Positions 27,849 through 37,615 of a stretch of DNA of 64,000 nucleotides are shown here, piece after piece. The notes beneath the pieces are model-generated. The model was not told where the DNA came from, made no database searches, and saw only the letters and a program-made list of their open reading frames with translations. Made by a program: the position numbers and the translations under genes. This stretch comes from Bacteroidales bacterium (GTDB lineage Bacteria; Bacteroidota; Bacteroidia; Bacteroidales; P3): the NCBI GenBank assembly GCA_016292015.1, contig JAEEZY010000012.1, forward strand, positions 81,699-145,698, in the 5' to 3' direction. How positions within the stretch are numbered: position 1 is the first letter of the stretch; each line of letters begins with the position of its first letter.

Positions 27849-28883
27849 ATGCTCTATCCTCTCAAATTCCTCCCGCTCTACAAGAAAAAAGTTTGGGGCG
27901 GCAATAAAATAGCCTCACTGGGCTTCGACTATACACCGCTCGAAAACTGTGGCGAGATGTGGGTACTGTCAGGGTTGAAAGACAACGAGTCTGTAGTCGC
28001 CAACGGCCCATTGGCAGAGAACAACCTGGCCGAGCTGCTGGAGATATATATGGGCGACCTTATCGGCGAGAAAAACTATGAGCACTATGGTGACGAATTT
28101 CCTCTTCTGATAAAGGTGATAGACGCCTGCGACAAGCTTTCGATACAGGTGCATCCCGACGACGAGTTGGCACAGGAGAGAGGCATGACTGGAGGGAAGA
28201 GCGAGATGTGGTATGTGATGGAAGCAGAGGAAGGGGCTGAGATCATCGACGGCTTCGACGAGGTGGTGCCGAAAGAGATGATTGCCGAATATGCGGCATC
28301 GGGCCATCTGGAAAAGAAGTTGCATGTAGAACACCCGCAGAACGGTGATGTGTACTACCTCCCCGCCGGTCGGGTGCATGCCTTGGGCAAGGGGCTCCTC
28401 ATTGCCGAGATACAGCAGTCGTCGGATTGCACATACCGGCTCTATGACTATAACCGACCTGACAAAGACGGGAAGCTGAGAGGGCTGCATGTAAGCGAAG
28501 CTCTCGACGCAATAGACTACAGCGTGGTGAAAGAGCCACGAACGGCATACGAATACCGCAAGAACGAGACGGTGGAGATAGTGAACACACCCTTTTTCGT
28601 CACCAACCTCATATCACTGGACAAACCGATGCGTAAGGATTTCTCGAAGCTCGATTCGTTTGTGGTGTATATGTGTGTCGAAGGGATAGCGGCGGTGAGG
28701 ACTATGGACACGATAGAGCCGATGCATGCCGGTGAGTGTGTGATGGTGCCGGCTGTGGCAGAGACGGTGGAACTGTTTTCCCAAGGACAAGCAAAACTGC
28801 TCGAAGTCTATATCGATGCGGAACAGTACAGTGGCCCCAACCGTAGTGAAGAGCGCGACTGGGTGGCGCAGTTTGTGGGGTGA
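27849..28883 (+). CDS. manA: Mannose-6-phosphate isomerase, type I
   Basis: 344 residues from the ATG at 27849; an upstream open stretch to 27738 spans the promoter and is not part of the protein. Interconverts fructose 6-phosphate and mannose 6-phosphate. A cupin fold with the zinc ligands in LSIQVHPDDELA (Q about 99, H about 101), SEMWYVMEAEEGAE (Glu near 118) and LPAGRVHALGKG (His near 180); the length fits the short bacterial type I enzyme. The C-terminal third is a second cupin-like half. The next gene starts 44 bp on. Confidence 0.94.
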   Translation: MLYPLKFLPLYKKKVWGGNKIASLGFDYTPLENCGEMWVLSGLKDNESVVANGPLAENNLAELLEIYMGDLIGEKNYEHYGDEFPLLIKVIDACDKLSIQVHPDDELAQERGMTGGKSEMWYVMEAEEGAEIIDGFDEVVPKEMIAEYAASGHLEKKLHVEHPQNGDVYYLPAGRVHALGKGLLIAEIQQSSDCTYRLYDYNRPDKDGKLRGLHVSEALDAIDYSVVKEPRTAYEYRKNETVEIVNTPFFVTNLISLDKPMRKDFSKLDSFVVYMCVEGIAAVRTMDTIEPMHAGECVMVPAVAETVELFSQGQAKLLEVYIDAEQYSGPNRSEERDWVAQFVG

Positions 28884-28927
28884 TAGATAAAAGGTTCGTT
28901 TTGCTTGGAAGGTTAAGATTTTAAAAG

Positions 28928-30742
28928 GTGACGGGTGGGGATACAAATGCCAAGTTTGGTATCGGTGCTTTGCTGCGAAAGCTGATGCCTTTCGTATTGC
29001 CCTACCGTTGGCTGTTGATAGTTACTTTGGTGCTGACCTTCGCTGGCTCGCTTATGGCGCAGGTCAACGCTGTGGTGCTGGACAGGGCGGTGGATGCCAT
29101 CAACGTGATGATGCATCGGGAGTCGTTCGAGTGGAGCGAGGCGGCGAGACTGCTGGTGCTGGTCAGCGTCATATTGCTCGGGAAAGAGCTGCTGGCTGCG
29201 GTGATAACCTTCGGACAGAGAATATTCGGTGAGAAGATACGCATCAACGTGAGCAGGGACCTCTCGTTGCAAGTGGTGGACAGGATACTGACCTTCCGTG
29301 TGGCTTATTTCGGAGGAGAGGGCAACGAGCCAGGCAAATTGCAGACAAGGATAGACCGAGGGGTGATGAGCCTAAGCAATACGGTAAAAAACTTTTTTAT
29401 TGACATACTGCCGCTCTTCACCAGCGCAGTGATGGCGTTGGGGTTGATGTTCGCCGCCAACGTGTATGTGGGGCTGGTGGCGCTGGCTGTGATACCGGTC
29501 TACTTCGTCATAACCGCCCGGCAGGGGACGAGGATGAAAGGATGGCGACGACGGGTGTTCGGTACGCACCAGGCGTTGAACCACGGCATAATGAACATAC
29601 TGGAGAGCATAACGGTTATAAAATCATTCAACCGCGAACGGGTGGAGGCCGACAAGCAGGCTAAACTACAGAACGACTCGACCGACCAACAGATGCAGAC
29701 CCGAAGGATATCCTTTTTGTTCGAAGGATTAAAAACCTTCGTGGAGCAGATAGGCACGGTGCTGATAATCATACTTACCGCATACCTGGTGCTCATCGAC
29801 TATCCGGGCATGACTATAGGTAAGATCATGTACCACGTGCTGCTTTTCAGCAATGTCAGCGCTCCGATACGTCAGCTGCATCGTATTTATGACGACCTGA
29901 ACGACGCACTCATCTATGCCGAAGGGTTCTTCGGAATACTGGACAACGACGAGGAGGTGGAGGTGTCGGGCAACCACAAGCCGGAGGCTGTAAGGGGAGA
30001 CTTCAACCTGAGGAACGTGGAGTTTACCTATGGTAACGGTACCCACGCCATACGGGACCTCACGATGCACATAGAGGCGGGGAAGACGACGGCTCTGGTG
30101 GGGTTGAGCGGAGCGGGAAAGAGCACGATAGTGAACCTCCTGGATAAATTCTACTCACCCGACGAAGGGAGTATCACCCTCGATGGAGTGCCACTGGGAG
30201 AGTGGGATACCGAATTCCTGAGAGACAACATAGGGCTGGTGTTGCAGAAGAACCATATCTTCAGCGGCACCATAGAAGAGAACATAAGGTATGGAAGCCC
30301 GAAGGCGACGAGAGAGCAGGTGGAAGAGGCGGTGAAGAAAGCTTATATCTACGAGCAGATAGAGGCGTTGCCAGACGGGTTTGAGAGTAACGCACTACAG
30401 CTCAGCGGAGGACAGCAGCAGAGGATAGCGATAGCGCGCATGTTTCTCAAGAACCCGCCCATCATCTTCCTCGACGAGCCTACCGCCAGCCTTGACGCTA
30501 TCGCCACCGAGCAGATAAAGAACTCGATAGATGCGATAAAGGAAGGACGGACGGTGATAGTGATAAGCCACAATATAGGACAAATAATCGACGCAGATTA
30601 TATCTACGTGCTCGATACTGGTCATGTTGCGCAACACGGAACACCCGACGAGGTGTACAAGCAAGGAGGATTATATAAGGATATCTTCGACGCCTCAGCT
30701 CGAAGCATGAATGCCGACAAGATTGCTGCGACGCTGTCGTGA
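28928..30742 (+). CDS. ABC exporter, fused membrane and ATPase domains
   Basis: 604 residues, GTG start at 28928 (a later ATG at 28984 would cut into the first helix). A type IV exporter half-transporter: six membrane helices in about 18-325 and the nucleotide-binding domain in about 350-600, with Walker A VGLSGAGKST (about 389-398), Q-loop LQKNHIF, signature LSGGQQQR (about 493-500), Walker B IIFLDEP (about 514-520) and the switch His in VISHN. It works as a dimer that exports a hydrophobic substrate, lipid or peptide; the substrate cannot be told. It resembles the MsbA/multidrug branch. It converges on the TonB receptor with a 2-bp gap. Confidence 0.92.
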   Translation: MTGGDTNAKFGIGALLRKLMPFVLPYRWLLIVTLVLTFAGSLMAQVNAVVLDRAVDAINVMMHRESFEWSEAARLLVLVSVILLGKELLAAVITFGQRIFGEKIRINVSRDLSLQVVDRILTFRVAYFGGEGNEPGKLQTRIDRGVMSLSNTVKNFFIDILPLFTSAVMALGLMFAANVYVGLVALAVIPVYFVITARQGTRMKGWRRRVFGTHQALNHGIMNILESITVIKSFNRERVEADKQAKLQNDSTDQQMQTRRISFLFEGLKTFVEQIGTVLIIILTAYLVLIDYPGMTIGKIMYHVLLFSNVSAPIRQLHRIYDDLNDALIYAEGFFGILDNDEEVEVSGNHKPEAVRGDFNLRNVEFTYGNGTHAIRDLTMHIEAGKTTALVGLSGAGKSTIVNLLDKFYSPDEGSITLDGVPLGEWDTEFLRDNIGLVLQKNHIFSGTIEENIRYGSPKATREQVEEAVKKAYIYEQIEALPDGFESNALQLSGGQQQRIAIARMFLKNPPIIFLDEPTASLDAIATEQIKNSIDAIKEGRTVIVISHNIGQIIDADYIYVLDTGHVAQHGTPDEVYKQGGLYKDIFDASARSMNADKIAATLS

Positions 30743-30744
30743 GC

Positions 30745-33114
30745 TTATAATCCCAATCTTATTACGCTTCGATCTGTCTCCGACTTCACCTCTCCTTTTT
30801 TCTGTTTGAAGGAGTTGAAGTTATAGCTCAACCCTACCCAGAGCATTCTGCTTTTGTGTATGCTGCTGTTCGTCAGGTCGAACACACCTCCCTCAGTATG
30901 CACCTCCCACTTGTAGGTGTTCAGCATATCGGTCAAAAGCAGTGAGGCGGTCAGAGCCCCTTTCAGGAACGACTGCCGTATGCCGATGTTCATATAGTGT
31001 GTCAGAGAGGTGGTGAGCTGTGGGAAATACTGCGGAGTGGTGAGGAAATACTGCAACTGTATGTCCATGCCTTTGATGGGCATGAAGTCGAGCAGGATGT
31101 TGCTGTTGTTGGTCCATCCGCGGTTGTCCACCCTCACCTGCCCGTATGTGCCTTTTGTCTCGACGAAGTAGGTGTTGGAACTCAAGCTTGCTGTCATCCA
31201 CTTGGCCGGCCTCACTTTGAGTGTCACGTCGCATCCTGTCCTCATGTCCGAGCTGCCGTTGATGTAGGTGGTAACAAGACGGCTGCCAGATATACTGGTT
31301 ATCTGCGAGATATAGTTTCTGCTATAGCTCAGATACAGGTCGGCGAAGAGGTTGACGTACTTCGAGTTGAGCGAGTAAGAGAGGTCCAGCTTCGATGTCT
31401 TTTCGGGCTTCAGCCGCATGTTCCCCTGCTCGAAAGTGTTGGCATCCACCATACTCATATAAGGGTTGAGCTGCGGGTAGGTCGGCCTTCCCACTCGTCT
31501 TGAGAAAGCAAGCGACAACCGCTGCCGTTGTGTGATGTCGTAGGTGGCCGAAAAGGTGGGAGCCAGGAAGAAATCGTATGTTGCGGTATCAACCTTCTCC
31601 CTCTCGCTGTGAAGCAGCACCACGCTCCCCTCACCGCGAAGTCCCGCCTTGTAGCTGAACGGCCCTATGGGTTTCGACGTGAACATAACATAAAGGGCTG
31701 GTATATACTCCTGGTGTACGAGGTCGTTGCTCAGCTGCCCAGAATACTGCCAGTCACCGCTGACCATCGAGTAGAACTGGTGGTATATGTCGTTTCTGCG
31801 GTAGGTCATCTTGGCTCCGTAGGCGAACCTTCCCACCTTGATCTTGTGGTGGAAATCGCCTTGCAGAGAGGCTATAAGAGGGCTGCCGCCCGAGTTGGAC
31901 TTGCCCACCGGCGAGCCTTCGAGATAGTAGTACGACGGACGATGGCCCCAAATCTTCGAGAGAGACGCCCTAAGTGAGAAATCCGACACTTCGGGTTTCA
32001 TCACGTGGCTGTAACCCACAGAGGCGTCGATGTTCTCGCGGTTCCACGAGATGTCGCTATTGCGGCTCTCGTCCGTCTGCACACCATTCCTGATAATGCT
32101 GTTTTCGAGCTCCTGCCGTATGTTAAGTCGTGGTATGATGCATTTCAGGTCCACGTTCAGGGTATTACGTTTGTCAATCCTGAAGTCCGCCCCCAATCCT
32201 ATGTTGTTGTTAAAAGTGTAGCGGTTCGAGCGGAACTGCTGGTGCGTCGAGCTGCTGTCCACCACTCGGTCGAGAGTTCCCTTCACGATGTCGTCCTCAT
32301 ACTTGCCCGAATAGTTGAATCTGTACGACGCCTTGGCTGTGTTGTAGGCAAGAGCCGCACTCACGTTGGCAAAATGGTTGAATCCGTAGTTGGCCGAGAA
32401 GGCTCCGCTCAATCCATCCGCCCGCTCTTTCGTCGACACTATGTTGATGATGCCACCTGTCCCTTCGGCATCGTATGAAGCGTCAGGATTGGTGACTATA
32501 TCTATGCTTTTGACGCTCGACGACGGTATTGCGTTCAGATCCGATACCGTCGTAGGCACACCGTCGAGAAGGATGAGCACGTTGCGGTTTCCACGTATGG
32601 ATATCGAGCCGTCGCCCTCGAACGTAACTGACGAGGCGTTGCGCAGTATGTCCGACACATTACCTGTGGCAGCAGCCGTCGCCGAGGTTTTGATTGTGGT
32701 GTGTTCCACCGTCGCCCGCTTGTCGACCTCCTCAGCCGTCACCACCGCCTCTTTCAGCATCGTAGGCGACTCCTCCAGTACCACCATGCCGAGTTCTACC
32801 TTCTGCTTTGTAGCGTTAAGGGATGACCTGAACTTTGCAAAACCCAACAGCTCGATAGTAAGGGTATAGGGTATCGATCTTTGTGCCACCTTGCAGACAA
32901 AGCGTCCGTCGGCGTCGCTGAGTGCGCCCGACACCACCTTGCCCGTGCTGTCGGTCACCGCTACTGCGGCAAACTCCACAGCCTTATGCTCGCTGTCGAC
33001 CACCCGTCCCGTCACAACACAATTCCGCTCCTGAGCGGCCGCGTCTATGATGTTGCCAATAAGCACAAACATCACGATTACTACAAATCCCAAAATCTTA
33101 TTGAAACGAACCAT
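30745..33114 (-). CDS. TonB-dependent receptor-like outer-membrane beta-barrel protein
   Basis: 789 residues. A signal peptide (about 1-28) is followed by a carboxypeptidase-regulatory-like domain (about 33-115), a plug domain (about 130-225) with ISIRGNRNVLILLDGVPT and GTGGIINIVST, and a large beta-barrel of the OMP_b-brl_3 type ending in WVGLSYNFNSFKQKK. Such proteins import ligands, energised by TonB, or serve as surface transporters; no SusD partner lies nearby, so it is not a standard SusCD pair. It is 20 bp behind the UvrA-like gene and probably the last gene of that minus-strand run. Ligand unknown. Confidence 0.88.
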   Translation of the reverse strand: MVRFNKILGFVVIVMFVLIGNIIDAAAQERNCVVTGRVVDSEHKAVEFAAVAVTDSTGKVVSGALSDADGRFVCKVAQRSIPYTLTIELLGFAKFRSSLNATKQKVELGMVVLEESPTMLKEAVVTAEEVDKRATVEHTTIKTSATAAATGNVSDILRNASSVTFEGDGSISIRGNRNVLILLDGVPTTVSDLNAIPSSSVKSIDIVTNPDASYDAEGTGGIINIVSTKERADGLSGAFSANYGFNHFANVSAALAYNTAKASYRFNYSGKYEDDIVKGTLDRVVDSSSTHQQFRSNRYTFNNNIGLGADFRIDKRNTLNVDLKCIIPRLNIRQELENSIIRNGVQTDESRNSDISWNRENIDASVGYSHVMKPEVSDFSLRASLSKIWGHRPSYYYLEGSPVGKSNSGGSPLIASLQGDFHHKIKVGRFAYGAKMTYRRNDIYHQFYSMVSGDWQYSGQLSNDLVHQEYIPALYVMFTSKPIGPFSYKAGLRGEGSVVLLHSEREKVDTATYDFFLAPTFSATYDITQRQRLSLAFSRRVGRPTYPQLNPYMSMVDANTFEQGNMRLKPEKTSKLDLSYSLNSKYVNLFADLYLSYSRNYISQITSISGSRLVTTYINGSSDMRTGCDVTLKVRPAKWMTASLSSNTYFVETKGTYGQVRVDNRGWTNNSNILLDFMPIKGMDIQLQYFLTTPQYFPQLTTSLTHYMNIGIRQSFLKGALTASLLLTDMLNTYKWEVHTEGGVFDLTNSSIHKSRMLWVGLSYNFNSFKQKKGEVKSETDRSVIRLGL

Positions 33115-33134
33115 AGAGGCATGCTATAAAAAAA

Positions 33135-35396
33135 CTATTCCAAAAACTTGCGGGTTACGGAGGATTCGCAGTTTAGGATGCCTTGGGGGATGCCGGCGAA
33201 GAGGAGGTTGCCGCCGGAGTTGCCGCCGCCGGGACCAAGTTCGATAAGGTAGTCGGCATTTTTCATCACATCGAGGCTGTGCTCTATCAATATCAGCGTG
33301 TTGCCTCGGTCGGTCATCTCGTTGAAGAGGGCGAGGAGGCGCTGGATGTCGTCGAGATGGAGCCCGTCCGTCGGCTCGTCGATGATGTAGAGCTCACCCT
33401 TGCGGTAGAGGTTGTCGGCGAGCTTGATACGTTGGAGCTCGCCACCCGAGAGGGTGGTCATCGACTGGTTGAGGTGGAGGTAGCCGAGCCCCACCTTGGA
33501 GAGAGCCTCGAGCTGAGGCTCGAAAGGCTGTCCTTTGAAGAAGAGGAGGGCCTCGTCGATGGAGAGGTCCATCACTTCAGCGATTGACTTGTCGTGGTAA
33601 CGATAGCTGAGTGCTTCGTTGTTATAGCGCGTTCCGTGACACACTTCGCACTCTGTCTCGATGGATTCCATAAAGGCCATATCCGACACGATGATCCCCT
33701 TGCCGTTACAAGCCGGACAGGCGCCTGTGCTGTTGAAAGAGAAAAGCTGCATGGACTTGCCGCTGGCCTTGGCGAAGAGTTTTCGTATGGTGTCGGAGAT
33801 GTTGAGATAGGTGGCAGGTGTGCTGCGGAGGTTGATGCCGATATTGTGCTGACCGATAAAAATGATGTTCGATTGCTGACTGCTGACCGACGACCGCTGA
33901 CTGCTGATAAAATAATCCATCAGAGAGCTTTTGCCCGAGCCGGCCACGCCTGCAATAACCGTCATAACACCTTTCGGAATCTGCAGTGTGAGGCCTTTGA
34001 GGTTGTGCAGTTTTGCATTGTTAATCTCATACCACCCCTGCGGTCGTCGTACCTGTGGTTTGAACAGTGTCTGGTGTTGCAACATGCGTCCTGTCGTGGT
34101 GTCCGACTTCAGCAGTCCTTCATAGTCGCCCTCGTAGGTTATCTCTCCTCCGTGGTTTCCGGCCCCCGGCCCCATGTCCACTATGTGGTCGGCCATTGAT
34201 ATTATCTCGCGGTGGTGCTCCACTATCAATACGGTGTTGCCGTGATCGCGGAGGTGTAACAGCGACCGTTTCAGTCTCGCTATATCCTGTGGATGCAGTC
34301 CTACGCTCGGCTCGTCCAGCACATACGCCATATCCGTCAGCGGTGAGTTGATATACCGCGCAATCTTTATTCTCTGCGCCTCACCGCCCGACAGCGACCC
34401 AGTGCCGCGCCCCAGCGACAGGTACCCCAGCCCTATATCCACCAGCGCCTGCAGCCGCTTTACCAGCTCCCGCTGTATATCCACCGCCAGCTTGTGCTCA
34501 AGTCTTTTTGTCCACTCTAGAGCGTCGCCTATCGGCATCTCCATCACGTCGGCCAGGTTCACACCCTCTATCTTGCAATTCCTCACTCGCTCGTTCAGAC
34601 GTGAACCTCCGCAGTCGGGGCATATCCCCATGGTCAGCATGGGGTTAATCACCGAGGCGTGGAGCAGCCCCTCTTCCGAATTGATGATGCTGCGATACAT
34701 GCGTGGGATTAGTCCTTCGTATTTCGCGCTTTTTGGCCAGTTGGCGGGTGGATTCTTCAGTTTGATTTGTGGCGAGTTGAGGAATAGGTCAAGTTCTTCA
34801 GGTGTATAGTCTTTGATTTTCTTGTCCAGGTCGAAGAGTCCGCTGTTGGCATAACGGATCCAGCGCCAGCCTCCTTTACCAAATGCAATATAGTGTATTG
34901 TGTCTTCGTTGTTGAGCGACTTGTCGAAATCTACGAGCTTGTGGATGTCCAGCTCTCGTATTTCCCCTAGGCCTGTGCAGCGAGGACAACTGCCGCTCGG
35001 GTGGTTGAACGAGAAGGTGTCGCTGTAGCCTATAAACGGCTCGCCCACCCTCGAAAACAGCAACCGCAGTAGTGCATAGATATCTGTATATGTCGCCACT
35101 GTCGAACGGCTGTTGTTAGCCGGTTTTTTCTGGTCTATCACTATCGTGACCGGCATCTGCTCTATGCGCTCCACTTTGGGACGTCCATATTTGGGCAGAT
35201 ACTGTTGCACAAAACTCGGAAACGTCTCGTTCAGCTCCCTACGGCTCTCGGCTGCTATCGTGTCCAGACATAGCGAACTCTTGCCCGACCCTGATATTCC
35301 GGTGAAAACCGTAATCTTATGTTTTGGTATCTGAAGCGACACTTCCTTCAAGTTGTTCTCGCTAGCACCGACTATGTTGATATATCCTTCGTCCAT
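33135..35396 (-). CDS. Short UvrA-like ABC ATPase (UvrA2-like)
   Basis: 753 residues against about 940 for canonical UvrA. Both ATPase halves are complete: Walker A GISGSGKSS (33-41) and GVAGSGKSS (about 480-488), signatures SLSGGEAQR and TLSGGELQR, and Walker B LDEPSVGLHP and IDEPTDGLH. Zinc-finger-like CPRCTGLG, CPDCGG and CPACNGKG/CEVCHG are present. The missing length fits loss of the UvrB-binding domain near the N-terminus, as in UvrA2-type proteins linked to drug or DNA-damage tolerance. A 7-bp array at 33875-33909 adds a Ser/Gln-rich SQRSSVSSQQS stretch right behind the second Walker A helix. Whether it acts in repair is open. Confidence 0.88.
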   Translation of the reverse strand: MDEGYINIVGASENNLKEVSLQIPKHKITVFTGISGSGKSSLCLDTIAAESRRELNETFPSFVQQYLPKYGRPKVERIEQMPVTIVIDQKKPANNSRSTVATYTDIYALLRLLFSRVGEPFIGYSDTFSFNHPSGSCPRCTGLGEIRELDIHKLVDFDKSLNNEDTIHYIAFGKGGWRWIRYANSGLFDLDKKIKDYTPEELDLFLNSPQIKLKNPPANWPKSAKYEGLIPRMYRSIINSEEGLLHASVINPMLTMGICPDCGGSRLNERVRNCKIEGVNLADVMEMPIGDALEWTKRLEHKLAVDIQRELVKRLQALVDIGLGYLSLGRGTGSLSGGEAQRIKIARYINSPLTDMAYVLDEPSVGLHPQDIARLKRSLLHLRDHGNTVLIVEHHREIISMADHIVDMGPGAGNHGGEITYEGDYEGLLKSDTTTGRMLQHQTLFKPQVRRPQGWYEINNAKLHNLKGLTLQIPKGVMTVIAGVAGSGKSSLMDYFISSQRSSVSSQQSNIIFIGQHNIGINLRSTPATYLNISDTIRKLFAKASGKSMQLFSFNSTGACPACNGKGIIVSDMAFMESIETECEVCHGTRYNNEALSYRYHDKSIAEVMDLSIDEALLFFKGQPFEPQLEALSKVGLGYLHLNQSMTTLSGGELQRIKLADNLYRKGELYIIDEPTDGLHLDDIQRLLALFNEMTDRGNTLILIEHSLDVMKNADYLIELGPGGGNSGGNLLFAGIPQGILNCESSVTRKFLE
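33875..33909. repeat. Intragenic 7-bp degenerate tandem array in the UvrA-like gene (5 units)
   Basis: Plus-strand heptamers GCTGACT, GCTGACC, GACGACC, GCTGACT, GCTGATA. They encode Ser/Gln residues about 12 residues after the second Walker A motif, where other UvrA proteins show no such stretch. Confidence 0.7.
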
Positions 35397-35403
35397 AAAT
35401 TTG

Positions 35404-35919
35404 CTATTTTTTTTCTGCCAAGATCCGGTTTTCGATGGTTTTCATCACTTCTTGACATTGTCTCTCTGTAAGATTTGTGCCGCACCTGAGCTTTCTCTCC
35501 TTGTCGTAGCTGATAACTAATTTCTCTTGCGATTTGCCAGCCAGCGTGTTGTATGTAATGGCTTTCCATAAAGCATGGTGGTTATATACTGACACATCCG
35601 ATATTTCGCTCCATCTTATTCTCCATTTCCACCTTACTAGTTTCTTTTTCGTCACGTATATCCATTCATCGTCGTATTCGCATGTCTCTACTCCGCATAT
35701 TTGCCATATTGCCTCGTCTAGCAAGTATGCTGTCCACGTTGTAAACACAAGCATCAATACGGCCACGGCAAGCCAATCCGACGTTGATGGACGTTCCATA
35801 ATGACAACAGTAATCAACCCCACCACCACGCACACGGCAAACACCACCAGCAACGCGCCACCCCTGTTCTCTGGTCTGCTTTTGTATAGCTCGTTCATCG
35901 GTGTGTTTTTCGCTGTCAT
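35404..35919 (-). CDS. Small two-helix membrane protein, unknown function
   Basis: 171 residues from the ATG at 35919. An upstream in-frame TTG at 35955 would overlap the thioesterase gene, and an ATG at 35898 is also possible. Two membrane helices (about 20-43 and 50-70) are followed by a soluble, Trp- and Lys-rich domain with VTKKKLVRWKWRIRWSEISDV. This pattern recalls bacterial PH-like membrane proteins that respond to stress, but no firm family was recognised. It sits 25 bp after the thioesterase and 7 bp before the UvrA-like gene, so it is in the same operon. Confidence 0.65.
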   Translation of the reverse strand: MTAKNTPMNELYKSRPENRGGALLVVFAVCVVVGLITVVIMERPSTSDWLAVAVLMLVFTTWTAYLLDEAIWQICGVETCEYDDEWIYVTKKKLVRWKWRIRWSEISDVSVYNHHALWKAITYNTLAGKSQEKLVISYDKERKLRCGTNLTERQCQEVMKTIENRILAEKK

Positions 35920-35944
35920 ACAAATGACAGTATGCGGCAACAGC

Positions 35945-36352
35945 CTATTTCCCAACCTGCATCACTCGCTTGTAGAACTCCTGGAATCGTTTCTCAAGCG
36001 AAATTGGGCGCCCGTTCTCAAGGAAGCAGTGTGTGCTTGTCGCTGTGCATATCGTTTTTCCAGTTACTGTCATTGTGTATGCAAAGATGACCTTCAGCGG
36101 TGTCGTTTCGGCAACGGTGACGGTTATCTCTATCACGTCTTTGAATGTCGAGGGCTGGCGGTATCGGCATTCCACGCTCACAACGGGCGATACTACTCCT
36201 TCTGCTTCCATCTTTTCAAAGCCGAAACCTAGCTGGTCCATCCAGTCCACCCGTGCTTCTTCCATAAAACGTATATAGTTGCTGTGGTGCGTGATTCCCA
36301 TTCGGTCGCACTCGTAGTATTTTACCTCATGTCGGTAAGGTCGTATCTCCAT
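35945..36352 (-). CDS. Acyl-CoA thioesterase, YbgC/4-hydroxybenzoyl-CoA type
   Basis: 135 residues with a single hot-dog fold. The N-terminal VKYYECDRMGITHHSNYIRFMEEARVDWM (9-37) carries the family active-site Asp in the ECDRMG turn and the helix that follows. It hydrolyses acyl-CoA thioesters; in other bacteria YbgC/FadM relatives act on short or unsaturated acyl-CoAs. Lies 15 bp behind purM in the same direction. Substrate uncertain. Confidence 0.9.
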   Translation of the reverse strand: MEIRPYRHEVKYYECDRMGITHHSNYIRFMEEARVDWMDQLGFGFEKMEAEGVVSPVVSVECRYRQPSTFKDVIEITVTVAETTPLKVIFAYTMTVTGKTICTATSTHCFLENGRPISLEKRFQEFYKRVMQVGK

Positions 36353-36367
36353 GTTGTAAACAGGTTC

Positions 36368-37537
36368 TTAGCAATACTCAAACTTTCCGTATTCGCTCGT
36401 TACCGTCACATGTGACTTCTCCGCTGCCTCGCAGTGGCCTATCACTTGTGCGTCTATGTTGAACGATTTCGCTATCTCTATGATGTCCGCTGCGGTGCTC
36501 TCGTCCGTGTATATCTCCATCCTGTGACCCATGTTGAACACCTTGTACATCTCTTGCCAGTCGGTCTCGCTTTGCTCGTGTATCATCTTGAACAACGGTG
36601 GGGTGGGGAAGAGGTTGTCTTTCACCACATGCAGGTCATCTACGAAATGCAGCACCTTCGTCTGCGCGCCTCCGCTGCAGTGAATCATGCCGTCGATCTT
36701 AGACCTGTAGCCGTCCAGTATCTTGCGTATCACGGGTGCATACGTCCTTGTCGGCGAAAGCACCATGTGTCCGGCATCCACGCCTGCCACCTCGGTAGCT
36801 TCGGTCAGCTTCTTGTGTCCGGTATAGACCACCTCTGCGGGCAATGCCTGGTCATACGACATCGGGTATCTCTCGGCATAGAGTTTGGAGAACACATCGT
36901 GCCTTGCAGAGGTCAGCCCGTTGCTCCCCATACCGCCGTTGTAGGCGTTCTCGTATGTGGCCTGACCGTATGAGGCAAGTCCCACTATCACGTTGCCAGC
37001 CTTGATATGCGCGTTGTCTATCACCTCGCTGCGTTTCATGCGTGCGGTCACGGTGGAGTCCACTATGATGGTCCGCACCAGGTCTCCCACGTCGGCGGTC
37101 TCGCCGCCTGTGAGGTAGATGCCGATGCCCAGTTTGCGCATCTCCGCCAGAAACTCCTCGGTGCCGTTAATCACAGCTGCTATCACCTCGCCGGGGATAA
37201 GGTTCTTGTTGCGTCCGATGGTTGACGAGAGCAGTATGTTGTCAACGGCTCCCACGCACAGCAGGTCGTCCAGGTTCATCACCACCGCGTCTATCGCGAT
37301 ACCTTTCCACACCGACAGGTCGCCCGTCTCTTTCCAATACATGTACGCTAGCGATGATTTTGTGCCTGCGCCGTCGGCATGCATGATGTTGCAGTACTCA
37401 GCGTCTCCACCCAGAAAGTCGGGCAGTATCTTGCAGAATGCCTTAGGGAATATTCCTTTGTCTATGTTCTTTATCGCGTTATGTACATCTTCTTTCGAGG
37501 CCGACACCCCGCGTGCGTTGTATTTCTGTGTGTCCAT
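36368..37537 (-). CDS. purM: Phosphoribosylformylglycinamidine cyclo-ligase (AIR synthase)
   Basis: 389 residues, about 40 longer than the E. coli enzyme. Makes aminoimidazole ribonucleotide from FGAM in purine synthesis. Typical features: MDTQKYNARGVSASKEDVHNAI at the start, HADGAGTKSSLAY (about 54-66), the ATP/Mg site in AIDAVVMNLDDLLCVGA (about 81-97), YLTGGETADVGD (about 141-152), GLTSARHDVF and the C-terminal PTPPLFKMI and VFNMGHRMEIY. It lies apart from other purine genes, 78 bp behind pgi, and leads into the thioesterase gene. Confidence 0.93.
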   Translation of the reverse strand: MDTQKYNARGVSASKEDVHNAIKNIDKGIFPKAFCKILPDFLGGDAEYCNIMHADGAGTKSSLAYMYWKETGDLSVWKGIAIDAVVMNLDDLLCVGAVDNILLSSTIGRNKNLIPGEVIAAVINGTEEFLAEMRKLGIGIYLTGGETADVGDLVRTIIVDSTVTARMKRSEVIDNAHIKAGNVIVGLASYGQATYENAYNGGMGSNGLTSARHDVFSKLYAERYPMSYDQALPAEVVYTGHKKLTEATEVAGVDAGHMVLSPTRTYAPVIRKILDGYRSKIDGMIHCSGGAQTKVLHFVDDLHVVKDNLFPTPPLFKMIHEQSETDWQEMYKVFNMGHRMEIYTDESTAADIIEIAKSFNIDAQVIGHCEAAEKSHVTVTSEYGKFEYC

Positions 37538-37615
37538 ATTTTTGAATCTATTGTTGTTTGATAGTCTCTTTTGTCCTCACTATCACATTAACATAATTGC
37601 AAATTCACAAGTTAA

